Source: Microglena sp. YARC
Lineage: Eukaryota; Chlorophyta; Chlorophyceae; Chlamydomonadales; Chlamydomonadaceae
Length of the DNA: 64,000 nt
NCBI GenBank assembly: GCA_022414725.1
Contig: CM039466.1
Span: 10,256,027-10,320,026 of the forward strand
Direction: 5' to 3'
Shown: positions 28,001-31,645 of the stretch, piece by piece
How positions within the stretch are numbered: position 1 is the stretch's first letter
Layout: every line of letters begins with the position of its first letter
The notes under the pieces: model-generated
Databases searched by the model: none
Seen by the model: the letters and a program-made list of their open reading frames with translations, nothing else
What the model was told of the DNA's origin: nothing
Program-made: the position numbers and the translations under genes

Positions 28001-30551
28001 GGACTCATACATACTGCCGAACTCATTACATACTACCCAGGACTCATACGTACTGCCAGGACTCGTACTTACTGCCAGGACTCTATACATACGTCAGTAT
28101 ATTTATCCAATCTTCAGTGACAGACCAATAATAATAATCAATCCTCACTTGACCTATCTTTTCTTGCTGCTGTTATCAACCATTCCAATGGTTGGCCTCT
28201 TGCACCTCTCTTACTTCCTGCTTCTGGTGCCCATGCAGGTACTGCCTGGTGATGACTGAGATGAATGCGATGGTTGGCCTCTTGCACCTCTCTGACTTCG
28301 TACTTCTGGTGCACATGCAGGTACCGCCTGGTGATGACTGAGATGAATGCGATGGTTGGCCTCTTGCACCTCTCTGACTTCGTAATTCTGGTGCACATGC
28401 AGGTACCGCCTGGTGATGACTGAGATGAATGCGATGGTTGGCCTCTTGCACCTCTCTGACTTCGTACTTCTGGTGCACATGCAGGTACCGCCTGGTGATG
28501 ACTGAGATGAATGCGATGGTTGGCCTCTTGCACCTCTCTGACTTCGTACTTCTGGTGCACATGCAGGTACCGCCTGGTGATCACTGAGATGAATGCGATG
28601 GTTGGCCTCTTGCACCTCTCTGACTTCGTCCTGTACAAGTATGCCAGCGAGGACGACAATGGGGAGGTTGACGATGAGGCTATTGTGGAACACAGAGAAC
28701 TTGCCCATGTGACCATGAAGATGAAGCCACGTGAAGAAAAGGGAAGACAGGTGAGTCAAGACATAATCATTGTCATAATCACATATTAGACTCGTGTCAT
28801 ATGCAAGCTGCATGTTGATCAGTTTGTGTGTGTGTTTCAGCTTACCAAAGTGGTTGCGTGAGTGTGAGAGGCGATGTTGCTTTGTAGGTGTATTTATGTA
28901 TGTATGTTATTCTGGATCTTGGAAACCTCGGTTGGTTGCATGCCTTGCCTTGCTTACCTTACTTTCAACCTGGAGACCCATGGTGCAGTGTTAATAAGAC
29001 TATCATCTGCTACAACAATTATAACCTGTCGGTACAACTATAACCCTATCAGTACACCCAATTATAACCCTATCGGTACACCATGGGCAGCAGATGACTA
29101 GGTCAGGTCTTAACAACGGGAGTACTCTAGTATTCATTCATTTTTGTTAGCCTCACGTTGCACTGATCACTGTGTTTTGTTCTGCCTATTAAAATGTATG
29201 CATGTTGCAGTCCAGGGGTAGCCAATTAGGCGGAAGGTGCTTTCCCATCCCCAAATTTGATAATCAAGATGCTTCTAGACTAGATCTTTTATCTTGATCA
29301 TATTAGATAATGAAGATGATTCTAGACTAGATCTTATGAATGATCCGGAGGATCCATTACTAAGTATGTTAAGAACTGGTACCCAGCAAAATGTAGTGAT
29401 ATGACGAAGGCCCTGAGATCAAGCACTGTTAGATCGATTAACTTTATGTTAACATATCCAGTTGTAATTATCAGGGGACATACACGTATTCCTTGCGTTC
29501 AGATTTGGAGCCCCAAAATGCATAATGAATCCACAACAGACCATAGAGCAATGCAATGATTACGCCTGGTGGGGCATGGTATTAAGGGAGCCCCGTCTTA
29601 TGGCGGTAGGGAACGGGCTGTTACTTAACTACTGGACAAAGCTACCATGGCAGTTAACAGCGATCGCAAACAGCGCGCCTGTGAGGATTCGAACCCGGCA
29701 CCTTCTTCGTTCAAGGAGCTCTGCCGTTGAGCCATTCGTCAAAACGGGGATATTATGCAGTACCATAATGGATCAACAACAGATCATGGACCACCAACCA
29801 AACTGAGATATTCACCCCGCCTTACTTCCTCAAAAGTAGGGGTCGGCTATGTTATATAATAGCAGTGAATAAATAATATTATATAATATTGTACACTAAT
29901 AGTCAGACGAGCCGTCTCACCAGAATTTCGAATTTATTTGAAAAACTAATATTGTTGTGACACTATAATAATATTAGTTAATATTAGTTTTTCAAACACT
30001 AATATTAGTTGCCGTTCCCTACTCAATGGGCATTATCATTAACGATGCATATTCAGCATTGGCATTCGCCAATACATGCAAAGGTAATGATAACGCCTGG
30101 TGGGGTGTGGTGTTAAGGGAGCCTGTCGAACGCGGGTGGGGAGCGGTCTCCTACCTCAACTGGACAAGCTACCATCGTGTTTGGCAACGACCTGCAACGA
30201 CAAGAGCGACCGAAGGGGGAGTCGAACCCCCGACTCTTCATCCTCAAGGGATCTGGTCTACATGCAAATATATTTGAAAACATCTGGCAGGAGCCATGTA
30301 ACCAATCAAGCTCTAGTTCAAGATATGTACATTATTGATTAAATCGGTTGCACATGCTTTACTTGCGTTGTTTTCAAAGTGTAAAGAGTTCCTATCCTAC
30401 TTATCTACAACCATACCTGAATTCCTGGTGACGAATTTCATGGCAGGTGCGATTGGGTCACTATCGAGTTGAGCCACTGGACAGAGATGGTCCCATGGAT
30501 GCTGCGCCTGTCCAGTGGACACTGGAGGGTTTCACCTCAGAGTATCAGTGA
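3342..30551 (+). CDS. Gene 1: multi-domain discoidin / F5/8 type C-like protein (19 exons, 5' partial)
   Basis: Assembled here from exons 3342-3450, 4526-4611, 5570-5664, 7510-7588, 9058-9223, 9902-10038, 12283-12370, 15080-15265, 15785-15899, 16786-16937, 19963-20175, 20780-20821, 22307-22438, 23208-23362, 24459-24553, 25180-25226, 26191-26320, 28567-28750 and 30447-30551, about 770 codons. All junctions keep frame except 25226 to 26191, where a small exon may be missing. The clearest domain runs from [12 protein letters not shown] through [20 protein letters not shown] and VGMVELYA. A second runs from YCFRSSGN through [20 protein letters not shown] and [20 protein letters not shown]. This order (D-x-T-x-W, R-D-P-x-x-W-x-L, a bulky hydrophobic beta strand, then L-x-x-x-x-L-Y) is typical of discoidin / F5/8C-like sandwiches. 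Two more degenerate copies precede them. No signal peptide, membrane segment or enzyme motif is visible, and the start lies upstream. Such domains bind glycans, lipids or proteins; the ligand is unknown. No name is assigned. Confidence 0.7.
3630..3792. repeat. 19-bp tandem repeat (CCCATTATTGCTTTGGCAA)
   Basis: About eight near-perfect copies of a 19-bp unit lie in the intron between exons a and b. Because 19 is not a multiple of three, a reading frame through it cycles three peptides. Confidence 0.9.
4029..4200. repeat. (CTGT/CTGC/GTAT)n microsatellite
   Basis: Tetranucleotide tract changing from CTGT to CTGC, back to CTGT and then to GTAT. Cys-rich plus-strand and Gln/Asp/Arg-rich minus-strand open frames here are simple-repeat artefacts. 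Confidence 0.95.
4526..4611 (+). CDS. Gene 1 exon b
   Basis: Acceptor TTTGCCAG, donor GTTCGT. It encodes [20 protein letters not shown] and about eight further residues and ends in phase 2 (AG), which joins the G of exon c to make Arg. It continues the first discoidin-like domain. Confidence 0.65.
4780..5085. repeat. Tandem repeat (TGTGTCTGTTTATAATT...)
   Basis: About eight diverged copies of a unit of 35-45 bp alternating TTATAATTNTGCTTGTGT and ACGCTTGTGTCTG. It is intronic, with no coding signal. Confidence 0.8.
5088..5370. repeat. (CCCAA)n pentanucleotide array
   Basis: A pure CCCAA run at about 5090-5168 followed by three or four longer units that carry CTGTACCCAATCTGACCCAT. Minus-strand Gly/Trp/Val open frames ([10 protein letters not shown]) come only from this repeat. 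Confidence 0.95.
5570..5664 (+). CDS. Gene 1 exon c
   Basis: A poly-C tract and CCCGCAG form the acceptor; the donor is GTGTGA. It encodes [20 protein letters not shown] and then [11 protein letters not shown], the closing strands of the first discoidin-like domain. It ends in phase 1. Confidence 0.7.
5800..5930. repeat. CAC/CCA-rich low-complexity tract
   Basis: Runs of CCACCCACCACCACC give His/Pro/Thr-rich spurious frames. It lies in the intron after exon c. Confidence 0.9.
6020..6446 (+). pseudogene. LINE reverse-transcriptase C-terminal fragment
   Basis: Reading from about 6041, the frame gives [20 protein letters not shown], then [16 protein letters not shown], a stop (TAG) near 6245, and then [20 protein letters not shown] and RALLEI up to about 6445. 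L-x-x-P-x-L-x-Y-x-x-E-V-W followed by a Q-N-K-F-x-[KR]-R-x-L-G motif and a W-L-R-x-x-x-G-F-W block is the usual layout of the region after the RT domain in non-LTR retrotransposons. No catalytic YxDD part, endonuclease or 5' half is present, so this is a dead 3' fragment inside a gene 1 intron. The clade cannot be fixed by eye. Confidence 0.7.
6570..6825. repeat. AT-rich tandem repeat (ATTATGTGTTACAGTTAATA)
   Basis: Five or six copies of a unit of about 50-65 bp. Every unit contains TGTTACAG, an acceptor-like string, but no coding sequence follows. Confidence 0.85.
6970..7215. repeat. (AGTAT)n pentanucleotide array
   Basis: A long GTATA repeat. Reverse frames give tyrosine/isoleucine/leucine-rich artefacts. 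Confidence 0.95.
7271..7464. mobile_element. hAT-like MITE, 194 bp, with 8-bp target duplication
   Basis: Starts CAGGGTACTTCAAA and ends TTTGAATTACCCTG, inverted repeats with one mismatch in 14. It is flanked on both sides by CCACTCAG (7263-7270 and 7465-7472), an 8-bp target-site duplication. CAGGG termini and 8-bp duplications are hallmarks of hAT transposons. The interior holds several GCGCTT/AAGCGC palindromes and no transposase. A close sister copy is at 57517-57711. It lies just upstream of exon d. Confidence 0.88.
7510..7588 (+). CDS. Gene 1 exon d
   Basis: Acceptor TTATTGCAG, donor GTAAGT. It encodes [20 protein letters not shown] followed by CLGFSHW. Phases 1 to 2 fit exon c and exon e. 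Confidence 0.72.
7618..7800. repeat. GTCCAGGGGTAGCC-family end plus AACCATCAAGGTCACC minisatellite
   Basis: The first 40 bp match the left end of the interspersed family annotated at 13505-13655. They are followed by about six copies of a 20-35-bp AACCATCAAGGTCA unit. No gene is seen between 7589 and 9057 apart from a degenerate SINE tail near 8120-8222. Confidence 0.7.
8120..8222 (+). mobile_element. Degenerate SINE tail
   Basis: Contains GCCATGGTGACTTTCCCCAG and then CTCCTTAACACCATGCCCC with CCAGGCGTAATC, matching the body and tail of the tRNA-derived SINE family found elsewhere in the window. The tRNA-like head is not recognisable. Confidence 0.5.
8699..9050. repeat. CA-rich tract and 107-bp duplication
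   Basis: CACACACC-type low complexity to about 8850, then two copies of a 107-bp unit with CACTCTCACCTCTAACCCCC at about 8862 and 8969. Thr/His/Pro frames here are spurious. Confidence 0.85.
9058..9223 (+). CDS. Gene 1 exon e
   Basis: Acceptor CATGTCAG, donor GTACTT. It encodes [20 protein letters not shown], then [20 protein letters not shown] and ends EALKEYQ in phase 0. The last 77 bases and the donor are the seed of the 153-bp array that follows. Confidence 0.75.
9147..9730. repeat. 153-bp tandem array spanning the exon e donor
   Basis: GAGAGGCTCTCAAAGAGTAT recurs at 9201, 9354, 9507 and 9660, exactly 153 bp apart. Each unit carries the end of exon e, the GTACTTCC (last copy GTACTACC) donor and about 75 bp of intron. 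On the minus strand the 153-bp period (51 codons) gives a repeated open frame that is an artefact. Confidence 0.95.
9902..10038 (+). CDS. Gene 1 exon f
   Basis: Acceptor CACTGTTTAG, donor GTAAGT. It encodes [20 protein letters not shown] and [20 protein letters not shown] and ends in phase 2. E-P-K-W-V-T-L fits the W-x-x-L strand of a discoidin-like domain. Confidence 0.75.
10507..10745. repeat. 54-bp tandem repeat
   Basis: CAGGTTCATGGGATATTAAA recurs at 10561, 10615, 10669 and 10723. AT-rich and intronic. Confidence 0.95.
10835..11000. repeat. About 50-bp tandem repeat (GAATTCGTGAGTTGAATTTG)
   Basis: Three imperfect copies ending in AAGGGTAAAGAGAAAG. No gene is seen. Confidence 0.75.
10995..11098 (-). 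mobile_element. Truncated tRNA-derived SINE (minus)
   Basis: GGGGCATGGTATTAAGGGAG, then TTACGGCGGTAGAACAGGCT and AAGCTACCATGGCCGACAGC match the reverse complement of the SINE body. The tRNA-like head is missing. Confidence 0.7.
11655..11815. repeat. About 53-bp triplication
   Basis: AATATTGATCTCTGGAACTT and CTGCAGTTCCCC occur three times in a row. Intronic. Confidence 0.85.
11840..12050. repeat. (GT)n-rich microsatellite with a 170-bp duplication
   Basis: AGGGACCAGCATATCAT followed by (GT)n and GGGGTGGTCTATAATAAG, repeated near 12040 as GGGGTAGTCTATAAGTAGAG. It looks like a GT expansion inside a fragment of the adjacent TIR element. Confidence 0.7.
12060..12231. mobile_element. AT-rich palindromic MITE (ATATCATATGATAT family), copy 1
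   Basis: Starts AGACCAGCGTATCATATGAT and ends ATATCATATTGCTGTTC. Shared internal landmarks with the copies at 23025, 27121 and 42116 are GTATATACATGGTAACTGTA and GCCTAGTCA...CTGCCGGCATC. It is a non-autonomous inverted-repeat element about 50 bp upstream of exon g. Confidence 0.75.
12283..12370 (+). CDS. Gene 1 exon g
   Basis: Acceptor CCTTTTGCAG, donor GTCAGT. It encodes [20 protein letters not shown] and VVAAKIHLN, the closing strand of the second discoidin-like domain, parallel to [10 protein letters not shown] in exon c. Phase 0 out. Confidence 0.75.
12610..12810 (+). mobile_element. tRNA-derived SINE, subfamily B
   Basis: Head with TGGTCTAGTGG (A-box-like, 12621) and GGTCGACTCC (B-box-like, about 12665). 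The body has TGTCAACCGCGATGGTAGCT and the tail has CCCTTAACACCACGCCCCAC with CAGGCGTTATCATTA. The tRNA head differs from the commoner subfamily but matches the copy at 30090-30262. Confidence 0.8.
12872..13104. mobile_element. hAT-like MITE, 233 bp
   Basis: Begins CAGGGATTTGTTTCTGC and ends AAAAACATCCCTG. It is flanked by CCTATTAT (12864-12871) and TCTATTAT (13105-13112), an 8-bp duplication with one change. The interior (GCTATAAAAGCTATAAAGAG, TTTTGACCCCGTTTTGGC) matches, in reverse, the sequence at 19128-19385. Confidence 0.8.
13140..13200. repeat. CCCACC-rich tract
   Basis: CACCCACTCACCCACCCACC low complexity inside an intron. Confidence 0.85.
13275..13500. repeat. 121-bp duplication
   Basis: ACAGAACAAGAGCCTGTTTT to CCATTCAAAGCTTTCTTCC occurs twice, at about 13277 and 13398. 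Confidence 0.85.
13505..13655 (+). mobile_element. Interspersed GTAGCCAAATAGGCTAAA family element
   Basis: Runs from GCGTAGCCAAATAGGCTAAA through TTGCCCAACCTCAACATTGG to GAACTGGACCCCAACAAA and GCAGGGGCCCAGAGTT. The same order is seen at 33527-33670 and, reversed, at 15622-15765 and 24108-24240. Shorter ends occur at 7618, 10133, 22775, 27510, 27600, 29208, 33015 and 58935. It has no coding capacity; the class is unknown. Confidence 0.7.
14118..14281. mobile_element. hAT-like MITE, 164 bp (GGGTACTACA family)
   Basis: Begins CAGGGTACTACATTTTGTC and ends CATGTAGTACGCTG. The flanks TTACACGC and TTACACCG are a likely 8-bp duplication. It is the same family as the element at 26770-26939, sharing TTGACTCAACTGAAA. 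Confidence 0.8.
14466..14658 (+). mobile_element. tRNA-derived SINE, subfamily A
   Basis: Head AATGGCTCAATGGCTGAGCT, then GGGTTCGAATCCCC (a perfect B box at about 14513) and GCGGTTGCTGTCAACCGCCA. The tail CTCCCTTAATACCACACCCC ends in CAGACTTTATCATTAC. Pol III boxes are visible; there is no target duplication I can delimit. Confidence 0.85.
15080..15265 (+). CDS. Gene 1 exon h
   Basis: Acceptor ATCTTCCCAG, donor GTGGGC. It encodes 62 residues including [20 protein letters not shown] and [25 protein letters not shown]-x-x-T-R-W is the classic N-terminal signature of discoidin / F5/8C-like domains. Phase 0 at both ends. Confidence 0.82.
15294..15530 (+). mobile_element. Interspersed repeat (family X), copy 1
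   Basis: GGTGGAGCACCCCCTTCTGG, GACCACACGAAGCCAACTG, TCGTAAACCCTGGCTTTGGT and TTGCTTGCGACGCAG-like ends recur in reverse at 33095-33430 and forward at 58040-58345. Frames through it are broken, so it is treated as a non-coding dispersed element of unknown class. Confidence 0.7.
15622..15765 (-). mobile_element. GTAGCCAAATAGGCTAAA family element (reverse)
   Basis: GGGCCCCCATCTATAAAAAT, GGGGTTCAGTTCATACATGG, GAGCAAGTCCCTTTAGCCTA and CCCCTGGACTGTAACATACA are the reverse complement of the element at 33527-33670. It ends about 20 bp before the acceptor of exon i. Confidence 0.75.
15785..15899 (+). CDS. Gene 1 exon i
   Basis: Acceptor GTTTTCAG, donor GTAAGC. It encodes [20 protein letters not shown] and [18 protein letters not shown]. 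The A-P-R-D-W-T-L motif is the central strand of the domain begun in exon h. Phase 1 out. Confidence 0.82.
15965..16006. repeat. Poly-T/poly-G run and local duplication
   Basis: A G homopolymer of nearly 40 bp. The sequence around it (GTTAGCTGTTATATTAGCTATG, TACGTGATGAGTTTCCA) occurs at 15902, 16041 and 16161. Confidence 0.9.
16160..16700. repeat. G-rich minisatellite (GGCAAGGGGCAGGGGGCACTC)
   Basis: Many copies of a unit of 30-60 bp built from GGAGGCAGGAGGCAAGGGG and GGGGGCACTCAGGGGG. GATATTAGGGGTATTACAGA occurs at both ends (16184 and 16548), so the array is itself duplicated. Pro-rich minus frames are artefacts. Confidence 0.9.
16786..16937 (+). CDS. Gene 1 exon j
   Basis: Acceptor TGTGCGCAG, donor GTACTT. 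It encodes [40 protein letters not shown] and ends IQ. The tyrosine-to-phenylalanine strand Y-M-L-E-F-T-A is typical of the penultimate strand of a discoidin-like domain. A diverged inverted copy of its middle lies at 42916-43004. Confidence 0.82.
17368..18140. repeat. Tandem array derived from the exon j donor
   Basis: GGCTGCGCATCCACATCAAT followed by CCAGGTACTT and TTGGCTCACTGCAAGGTGCG recurs about seven times (17368, 17510, 17645, 17835, 18060 and shorter copies) with GTAGCTGTAAGGTAGCTGCT. The first part copies the last 25 bases of exon j with its donor. Units vary from about 60 to 190 bp. Confidence 0.85.
18150..18925. other. Intronic stretch without recognised gene
   Basis: A (TG)n and poly-G tract at 18675-18745 is the only clear structure. 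Short palindromes such as CTCGAGCATTAGCGCTCGAG at about 18475 are present. I see no coding signal or named element. Confidence 0.6.
18930..19118 (+). mobile_element. tRNA-derived SINE, subfamily A
   Basis: GACGAATGGCTCCATGGTAG head, GGGGTTTAAATCCC B-box region with two changes, TGTCAACCGCCATGGTAGCT body and CATACCATGCCCCACCAGGT tail. Confidence 0.8.
19128..19385. mobile_element. MITE related to 12872-13104 (reverse)
   Basis: TTTTTTCAAATCTGAATGTG, GGCCTCCACCAGAGACAGCG, AAAATCACTTTTTGTG, TTTTGATAAAACGAGGTC and AATGAATCCCTG match the 12.9-kb element in the opposite orientation. Its left terminus has lost CAGGG. Confidence 0.65.
19560..19962. repeat. Tandem array carrying the exon k acceptor
   Basis: Four or five units of about 75-110 bp with CCTACAACCCGATTCACAC followed by ATAGGTTGGCAT. 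The last unit ends in CATAG and GTTGGCATGG, the acceptor and first codons of exon k, so the array repeats that junction. A C homopolymer sits near 19921-19939. Confidence 0.85.
19963..20175 (+). CDS. Gene 1 exon k
   Basis: Acceptor TTTGCGCATAG, donor GTACTT. It encodes [20 protein letters not shown], then a 50-residue linker ending [14 protein letters not shown] is the C-terminal strand of the domain made by exons h-j. Phase 0 at both ends. Confidence 0.78.
20196..20240. repeat. Interstitial telomere-like repeat (CCCTAAA)n
   Basis: Five or six copies of CCCTAAA/CCCTAAAA just after exon k. It is intrachromosomal, so not a chromosome end. Confidence 0.9.
20262..20540. repeat. 34-bp tandem repeat
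   Basis: Eight copies of GTTATACTACTAGTCAACTA plus CTTATGGCGGGAGT. Confidence 0.95.
20780..20821 (+). CDS. Gene 1 exon l (tentative boundaries)
   Basis: Acceptor TTCATTCATAG; it encodes [14 protein letters not shown]. The donor GTGGCT is weak, but it is the only in-phase choice before a stop, and it lies in the 73-bp array whose other copies read CAG/GTGGCT. Confidence 0.4.
20795..21185. repeat. 73-bp tandem array over the exon l end
   Basis: GTTCAACCCTTTGACATTCA starts at 20867, 20940, 21013, 21086 and 21159, exactly 73 bp apart. The first copy (20795) is exonic and lacks one T. Since 73 is not a multiple of three, the array cannot be read through. Confidence 0.95.
21185..22295. repeat. 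12-bp minisatellite (ACATGTAGCTGA)
   Basis: About 90 units of ACATGNAGCTGA in higher-order groups, some with CACTTAAACATATATGTTTC. The minus-strand open frame of 293 codons ([16 protein letters not shown]) is a repeat artefact. Confidence 0.95.
22307..22438 (+). CDS. Gene 1 exon m
   Basis: Acceptor GAGCTACAG, donor GTGAGG. It encodes [20 protein letters not shown] and [20 protein letters not shown]. Phase 0 at both ends. It links two discoidin-like domains. Confidence 0.75.
22675..22718. repeat. Interstitial telomere-like repeat (TTTAGGG)n
   Basis: TTTAGGG and TTTTAGGG alternate about six times. Confidence 0.9.
23025..23190. mobile_element. AT-rich palindromic MITE (ATATCATATGATAT family), copy 2
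   Basis: AGGGACTGGCATATCATATG at the left and ATATCATATTGCCATTCCCT at the right form imperfect inverted termini. TA on each side could be a 2-bp target duplication. It ends 17 bp before exon n, so its right end lies in the acceptor region. Confidence 0.82.
23208..23362 (+). CDS. Gene 1 exon n
   Basis: Acceptor CCAACCCAG, donor GTACAG. It encodes [40 protein letters not shown] and ends HHP plus two bases. Confidence 0.78.
23345..23690. repeat. 59-bp tandem array over the exon n donor
   Basis: ACCATCACCCGAGGTACAG recurs six times at 59-bp spacing, joined by TTTGTTGTGTGTGTTTGTGG. Every copy keeps the exon end, AG and the GTACAG donor. Confidence 0.93.
23690..23880. repeat. G-rich low-complexity tract
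   Basis: GGTGGGGGTGGGGG runs, with a TGGGTGGGTGAATGAGTGGG stretch. Confidence 0.85.
23925..24090. mobile_element. TIR element (GGGCTACGNNTAGCAGCTTC family), copy 1
   Basis: Left end GGGCTATGCATACACTCCCA, right end GGGAGCTGCCTAGAAGCTGT followed by TACGCATAGCCC; the termini are inverted copies. Related copies are at 26657-27022, 45296-45475 and 50761-51650. Confidence 0.72.
24108..24240 (-). mobile_element. GTAGCCAAATAGGCTAAA family element (reverse)
   Basis: GGCCCCCATCATTTACAATT, TTGGGGTCCAGTTCAACAGC and CCCCTGGACTGTAAAATACA are present. It abuts the previous element and an ACAT microsatellite (24240-24285). Confidence 0.75.
24240..24445. repeat. (ACAT)n and CAACCACCACAC-rich tracts
   Basis: Microsatellite followed by a CCACCACAACAACAACA-type low-complexity stretch just before exon o. 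Confidence 0.9.
24459..24553 (+). CDS. Gene 1 exon o
   Basis: Acceptor TGCCCCTCAG, donor GTTAGA. It encodes [20 protein letters not shown] and [23 protein letters not shown] is an excellent match to the central discoidin strand. The RGD is probably fortuitous, being part of the domain core. Confidence 0.82.
24560..25160. repeat. TG-rich repeats including a 21-bp array
   Basis: GGATGGGTGTGTATG-type repeats to 24900, then about ten copies of GTGTACTGCATGTGCTTGAGT (21 bp) from 24933 to 25125. Confidence 0.92.
25180..25226 (+). CDS. Gene 1 exon p (tentative)
   Basis: Acceptor TTAAAGAG, donor GTATGA. It encodes [16 protein letters not shown] in the phase expected from exon o. It ends in phase 0, whereas exon q needs one extra base, so either a short exon is missed or this boundary is wrong. 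Confidence 0.5.
25430..25825. repeat. 53-bp tandem array with acceptor-like junction
   Basis: Seven copies of GATTTCAGATTGATGTGGGC followed by CAATATGAG. Each reads TTTCAG then ATTGATGTGGGCCAATATGA (IDVGQYE), like an exon start, so the missing exon between p and q may be one of these copies. Confidence 0.9.
25970..26150. repeat. (AATGT)n-like tract
   Basis: TGTAATGCAATGTAATG pentamer-like repeat, preceded by TTGTCTTGTCTTG. Confidence 0.88.
26191..26320 (+). CDS. Gene 1 exon q
   Basis: Acceptor GTGTGGACAG, donor GTGTGG. Read in the frame that joins exon r, it encodes [20 protein letters not shown] and [11 protein letters not shown]. The alternative frame hits TAG. The W-x-x-L and R-x-F/Y pattern fits the strands after R-D-P-x-S-W in exon o. 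Confidence 0.75.
26422..26614 (+). mobile_element. tRNA-derived SINE, subfamily A
   Basis: GGGTTTGAATCCCTATGG B-box region, TGAACCGCCATGGTAGCA, TACCATGCCCCACCAGGCGG and TATCATTACTTA. Confidence 0.8.
26657..27022. mobile_element. TIR element (GGGCTACG family), copy 2, split by a MITE
   Basis: Left part GCCGTGCGTAGCAGTTTCTA to GGCATGGCAGGTCTTCCAAT; right part GCAGCTGGAAGCTTTGGGCT to GCCATGCGCAGCCCAAAAA. The uninterrupted order is seen at 45296-45475. The insert is the hAT-like MITE at 26770-26939. Confidence 0.78.
26770..26939. mobile_element. hAT-like MITE, 170 bp, nested, perfect 8-bp duplication
   Basis: Starts CAGGGTATTACC and ends ATGTAGTACCCAG. CTTCCAAT is present at 26762-26769 and 26940-26947. 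In reverse it matches the element at 14118-14281. Confidence 0.9.
27121..27279. mobile_element. AT-rich palindromic MITE, copy 3 (reverse)
   Basis: AGGGAACGGCAATATGATAT at the left, GATACGCCAGTCCCT at the right, with GCAGTCTGACTAGGCTACAG inside, the reverse of copies 1, 2 and 4. Confidence 0.8.
27318..27460. mobile_element. Interspersed fragment (CCGACACAAACCAGCGACACC)
   Basis: CCCAGGAGGTGGGTCTCCCG, CACAAACCAGCGACACCAAG and TTGAATGGCACCACTCC recur at 30605-30695 and, reversed, at 32845-32935. It continues into a GTAGCC-family end. Confidence 0.6.
27764..27952 (+). mobile_element. tRNA-derived SINE, subfamily A
   Basis: AAATGGCTCAAGGTAGAGCT head, CGGGTTTGATTCCCTGCG B-box region, CGCTGTCAACCGCCATGGTA and CACACCCCACAAGGCATTCT tail. 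Confidence 0.8.
27955..28090. repeat. 20-bp repeat (CCAGGACTCATACGTACTG)
   Basis: Six or seven imperfect copies. Confidence 0.88.
28186..28648. repeat. 82-bp tandem array over the exon r acceptor
   Basis: CAGGTACCGCCTGGTGATGA repeats with unit starts at 28239, 28321, 28403, 28485 and 28567, exactly 82 bp apart. Each copy has GCACATGCAG, the first 60 bases of exon r and no donor. Only the last copy continues into the full exon. Confidence 0.96.
28567..28750 (+). CDS. Gene 1 exon r
   Basis: Acceptor GCACATGCAG, donor GTGAGT. It encodes [20 protein letters not shown], then [20 protein letters not shown] and ends EEKGRQ. Y-R-L-V-I-T-E and L-H-L-S-D-F-V-L-Y are textbook C-terminal strands of a discoidin-like domain, followed by an acidic linker. 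Confidence 0.85.
29557..29745 (-). mobile_element. tRNA-derived SINE, subfamily A (reverse)
   Basis: On the minus strand: GACGAATGGCTCAACGGCAG, GGGTTCGAATCC, GCCATGGTAGCTTTGTCCAG and ACCATGCCCCACCAGGCGTA. A and B boxes are both intact. Confidence 0.85.
29820..30025. other. AT-rich inverted-repeat region
   Basis: TATTAGTTTTTCAAACACTAATATTAG and TTGAAAAACTAATATT form inverted repeats. It ends in GTTGCCGTTCCCT like the palindromic MITE family, but the left end is not found. Confidence 0.4.
30090..30262 (-). mobile_element. tRNA-derived SINE, subfamily B (reverse)
   Basis: GATAACGCCTGGTGGGGTGT, TAAGGGAGCCTGTCGAACGC and GAAGGGGGAGTCGAACCCCC match the reverse of the copy at 12610-12810. Confidence 0.8.
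30447..30551 (+). CDS. Gene 1 exon s (apparent last exon)
   Basis: Acceptor TTTCATGGCAG; it reads [20 protein letters not shown], then [14 protein letters not shown] and TGA. G-H-Y-R-V...P-V-Q-W-T-L-E-G resembles the opening strands of another discoidin-like domain, so the stop may truncate it. A GTGACA overlapping the stop could be a weak donor. Confidence 0.65.
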   Translation: MRLGHYRVEPLDRDGPMDAAPVQWTLEGFTSEYQ

Positions 30552-31420
30552 CATATGCGTTATTGCATGTGTGCAATACATGTAGCACTACGAGTTTTTG
30601 TGCAGTTGTGAAAGGAATTTCACCCCTGAAGGTGGGTATACCGACACAAACCAGCGACACCAAGGATTCAGTTTGAATGGCGTTGCCACTCCTACAAAAG
30701 AGTAGGCGCACTTACGGTCGGTGGGAGATGATGATATGGTACATGCTAATATATTGCTTCTTGTTCTGCTCAGAAGATGGTTGGAACTTGGGTTTGCATG
30801 CTTATGACAGTGCATCAGACTGCGTCTAGATTGAAACCTACTAGTTCTTCCGAACAATCCGATACAATACAAACATGTCTGGGTAGCCATGCAGTCATTT
30901 ACTCAACCCGCTTGATTGCTTTTAAAATGTAAACAGATTAATCAGAGAGATTTGAGGCGACATTGGCAAATCGTAGTACTATGGTTTTTTATTATATGGC
31001 CTATCAGCTTCCAGGCAGTCAGGCAGCCCATCGTGCGTCTGCTGTTGGAGTCACTATTTATCAATAGTTGTTGAATCTGATGGGGGTACCTCTGTCATCC
31101 CCCTGGAGGAGGGTTTTTCATGCTCGGAGTTCGGATACTGCAGAGGCTCTTGTAGGAGATGCTACTTCTGTTACAGAGATGTAGTATAAGATGATTTGTA
31201 TCACCTGGATCAAGCTGATGAAGGAGAGATGGCGGCAGCACAGTTGGGTACTGCATAGTGGTGCACGTGGCCATAGCTGGCAACGGCACTGCGGGGAGCA
31301 CATCAGGGACTAAGACCTGTATGGTCTAGGTCACTCTAGAGACGGCATATAAGCCGGACTATAACAGGGTTTTAGTCCTTTTCCATGTGTCGTCTGTGAC
31401 AATGGACTGGAAGGAGACAG
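30552..31420. other. Intergenic sequence with one repeat fragment
   Basis: A CCGACACAAACCAGCGACACC fragment lies at 30605-30695. The rest shows no coding signal that I trust on either strand; minus-strand frames of 60-100 codons have no recognisable motif. Confidence 0.5.
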
Positions 31421-31429
31421 TGGCATTGG

Positions 31430-31645
31430 TGTGAAGGAGACAGTGGCATTGGTGTGAAGTTGGGTGCAGAGTTTGAGGGTGGAAGGAGGGTGGAAGGTGG
31501 AAGGAGGGTGGAAGTTTGAGGGTGGAAGGAGGGTGGAAGGAGGATGGAAGGAGGGTGGAAGGAGGGTGGAAGTTTGAGGGTGGAAGGAGGATGGAAGGAG
31601 GGTGCAAGGAGGGTGGAAGGTGGAAGGAGGGTGGAAGTTGGAAGG
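31430..31645. repeat. Purine minisatellite (GGGTGGAAGGAGGATGGAAG)
   Basis: About twelve units of GGAGGGTGGAAG. GGAGACAGTGGCATTGGTGT is also duplicated at its left edge. Confidence 0.92.

Noticed and set aside
28138..28813. Minus-strand frames of 128-200 codons across 28.1-28.8 kb
   Set aside because: Antisense to the 82-bp acceptor array and exon r, whose sense frame has clear domain motifs.
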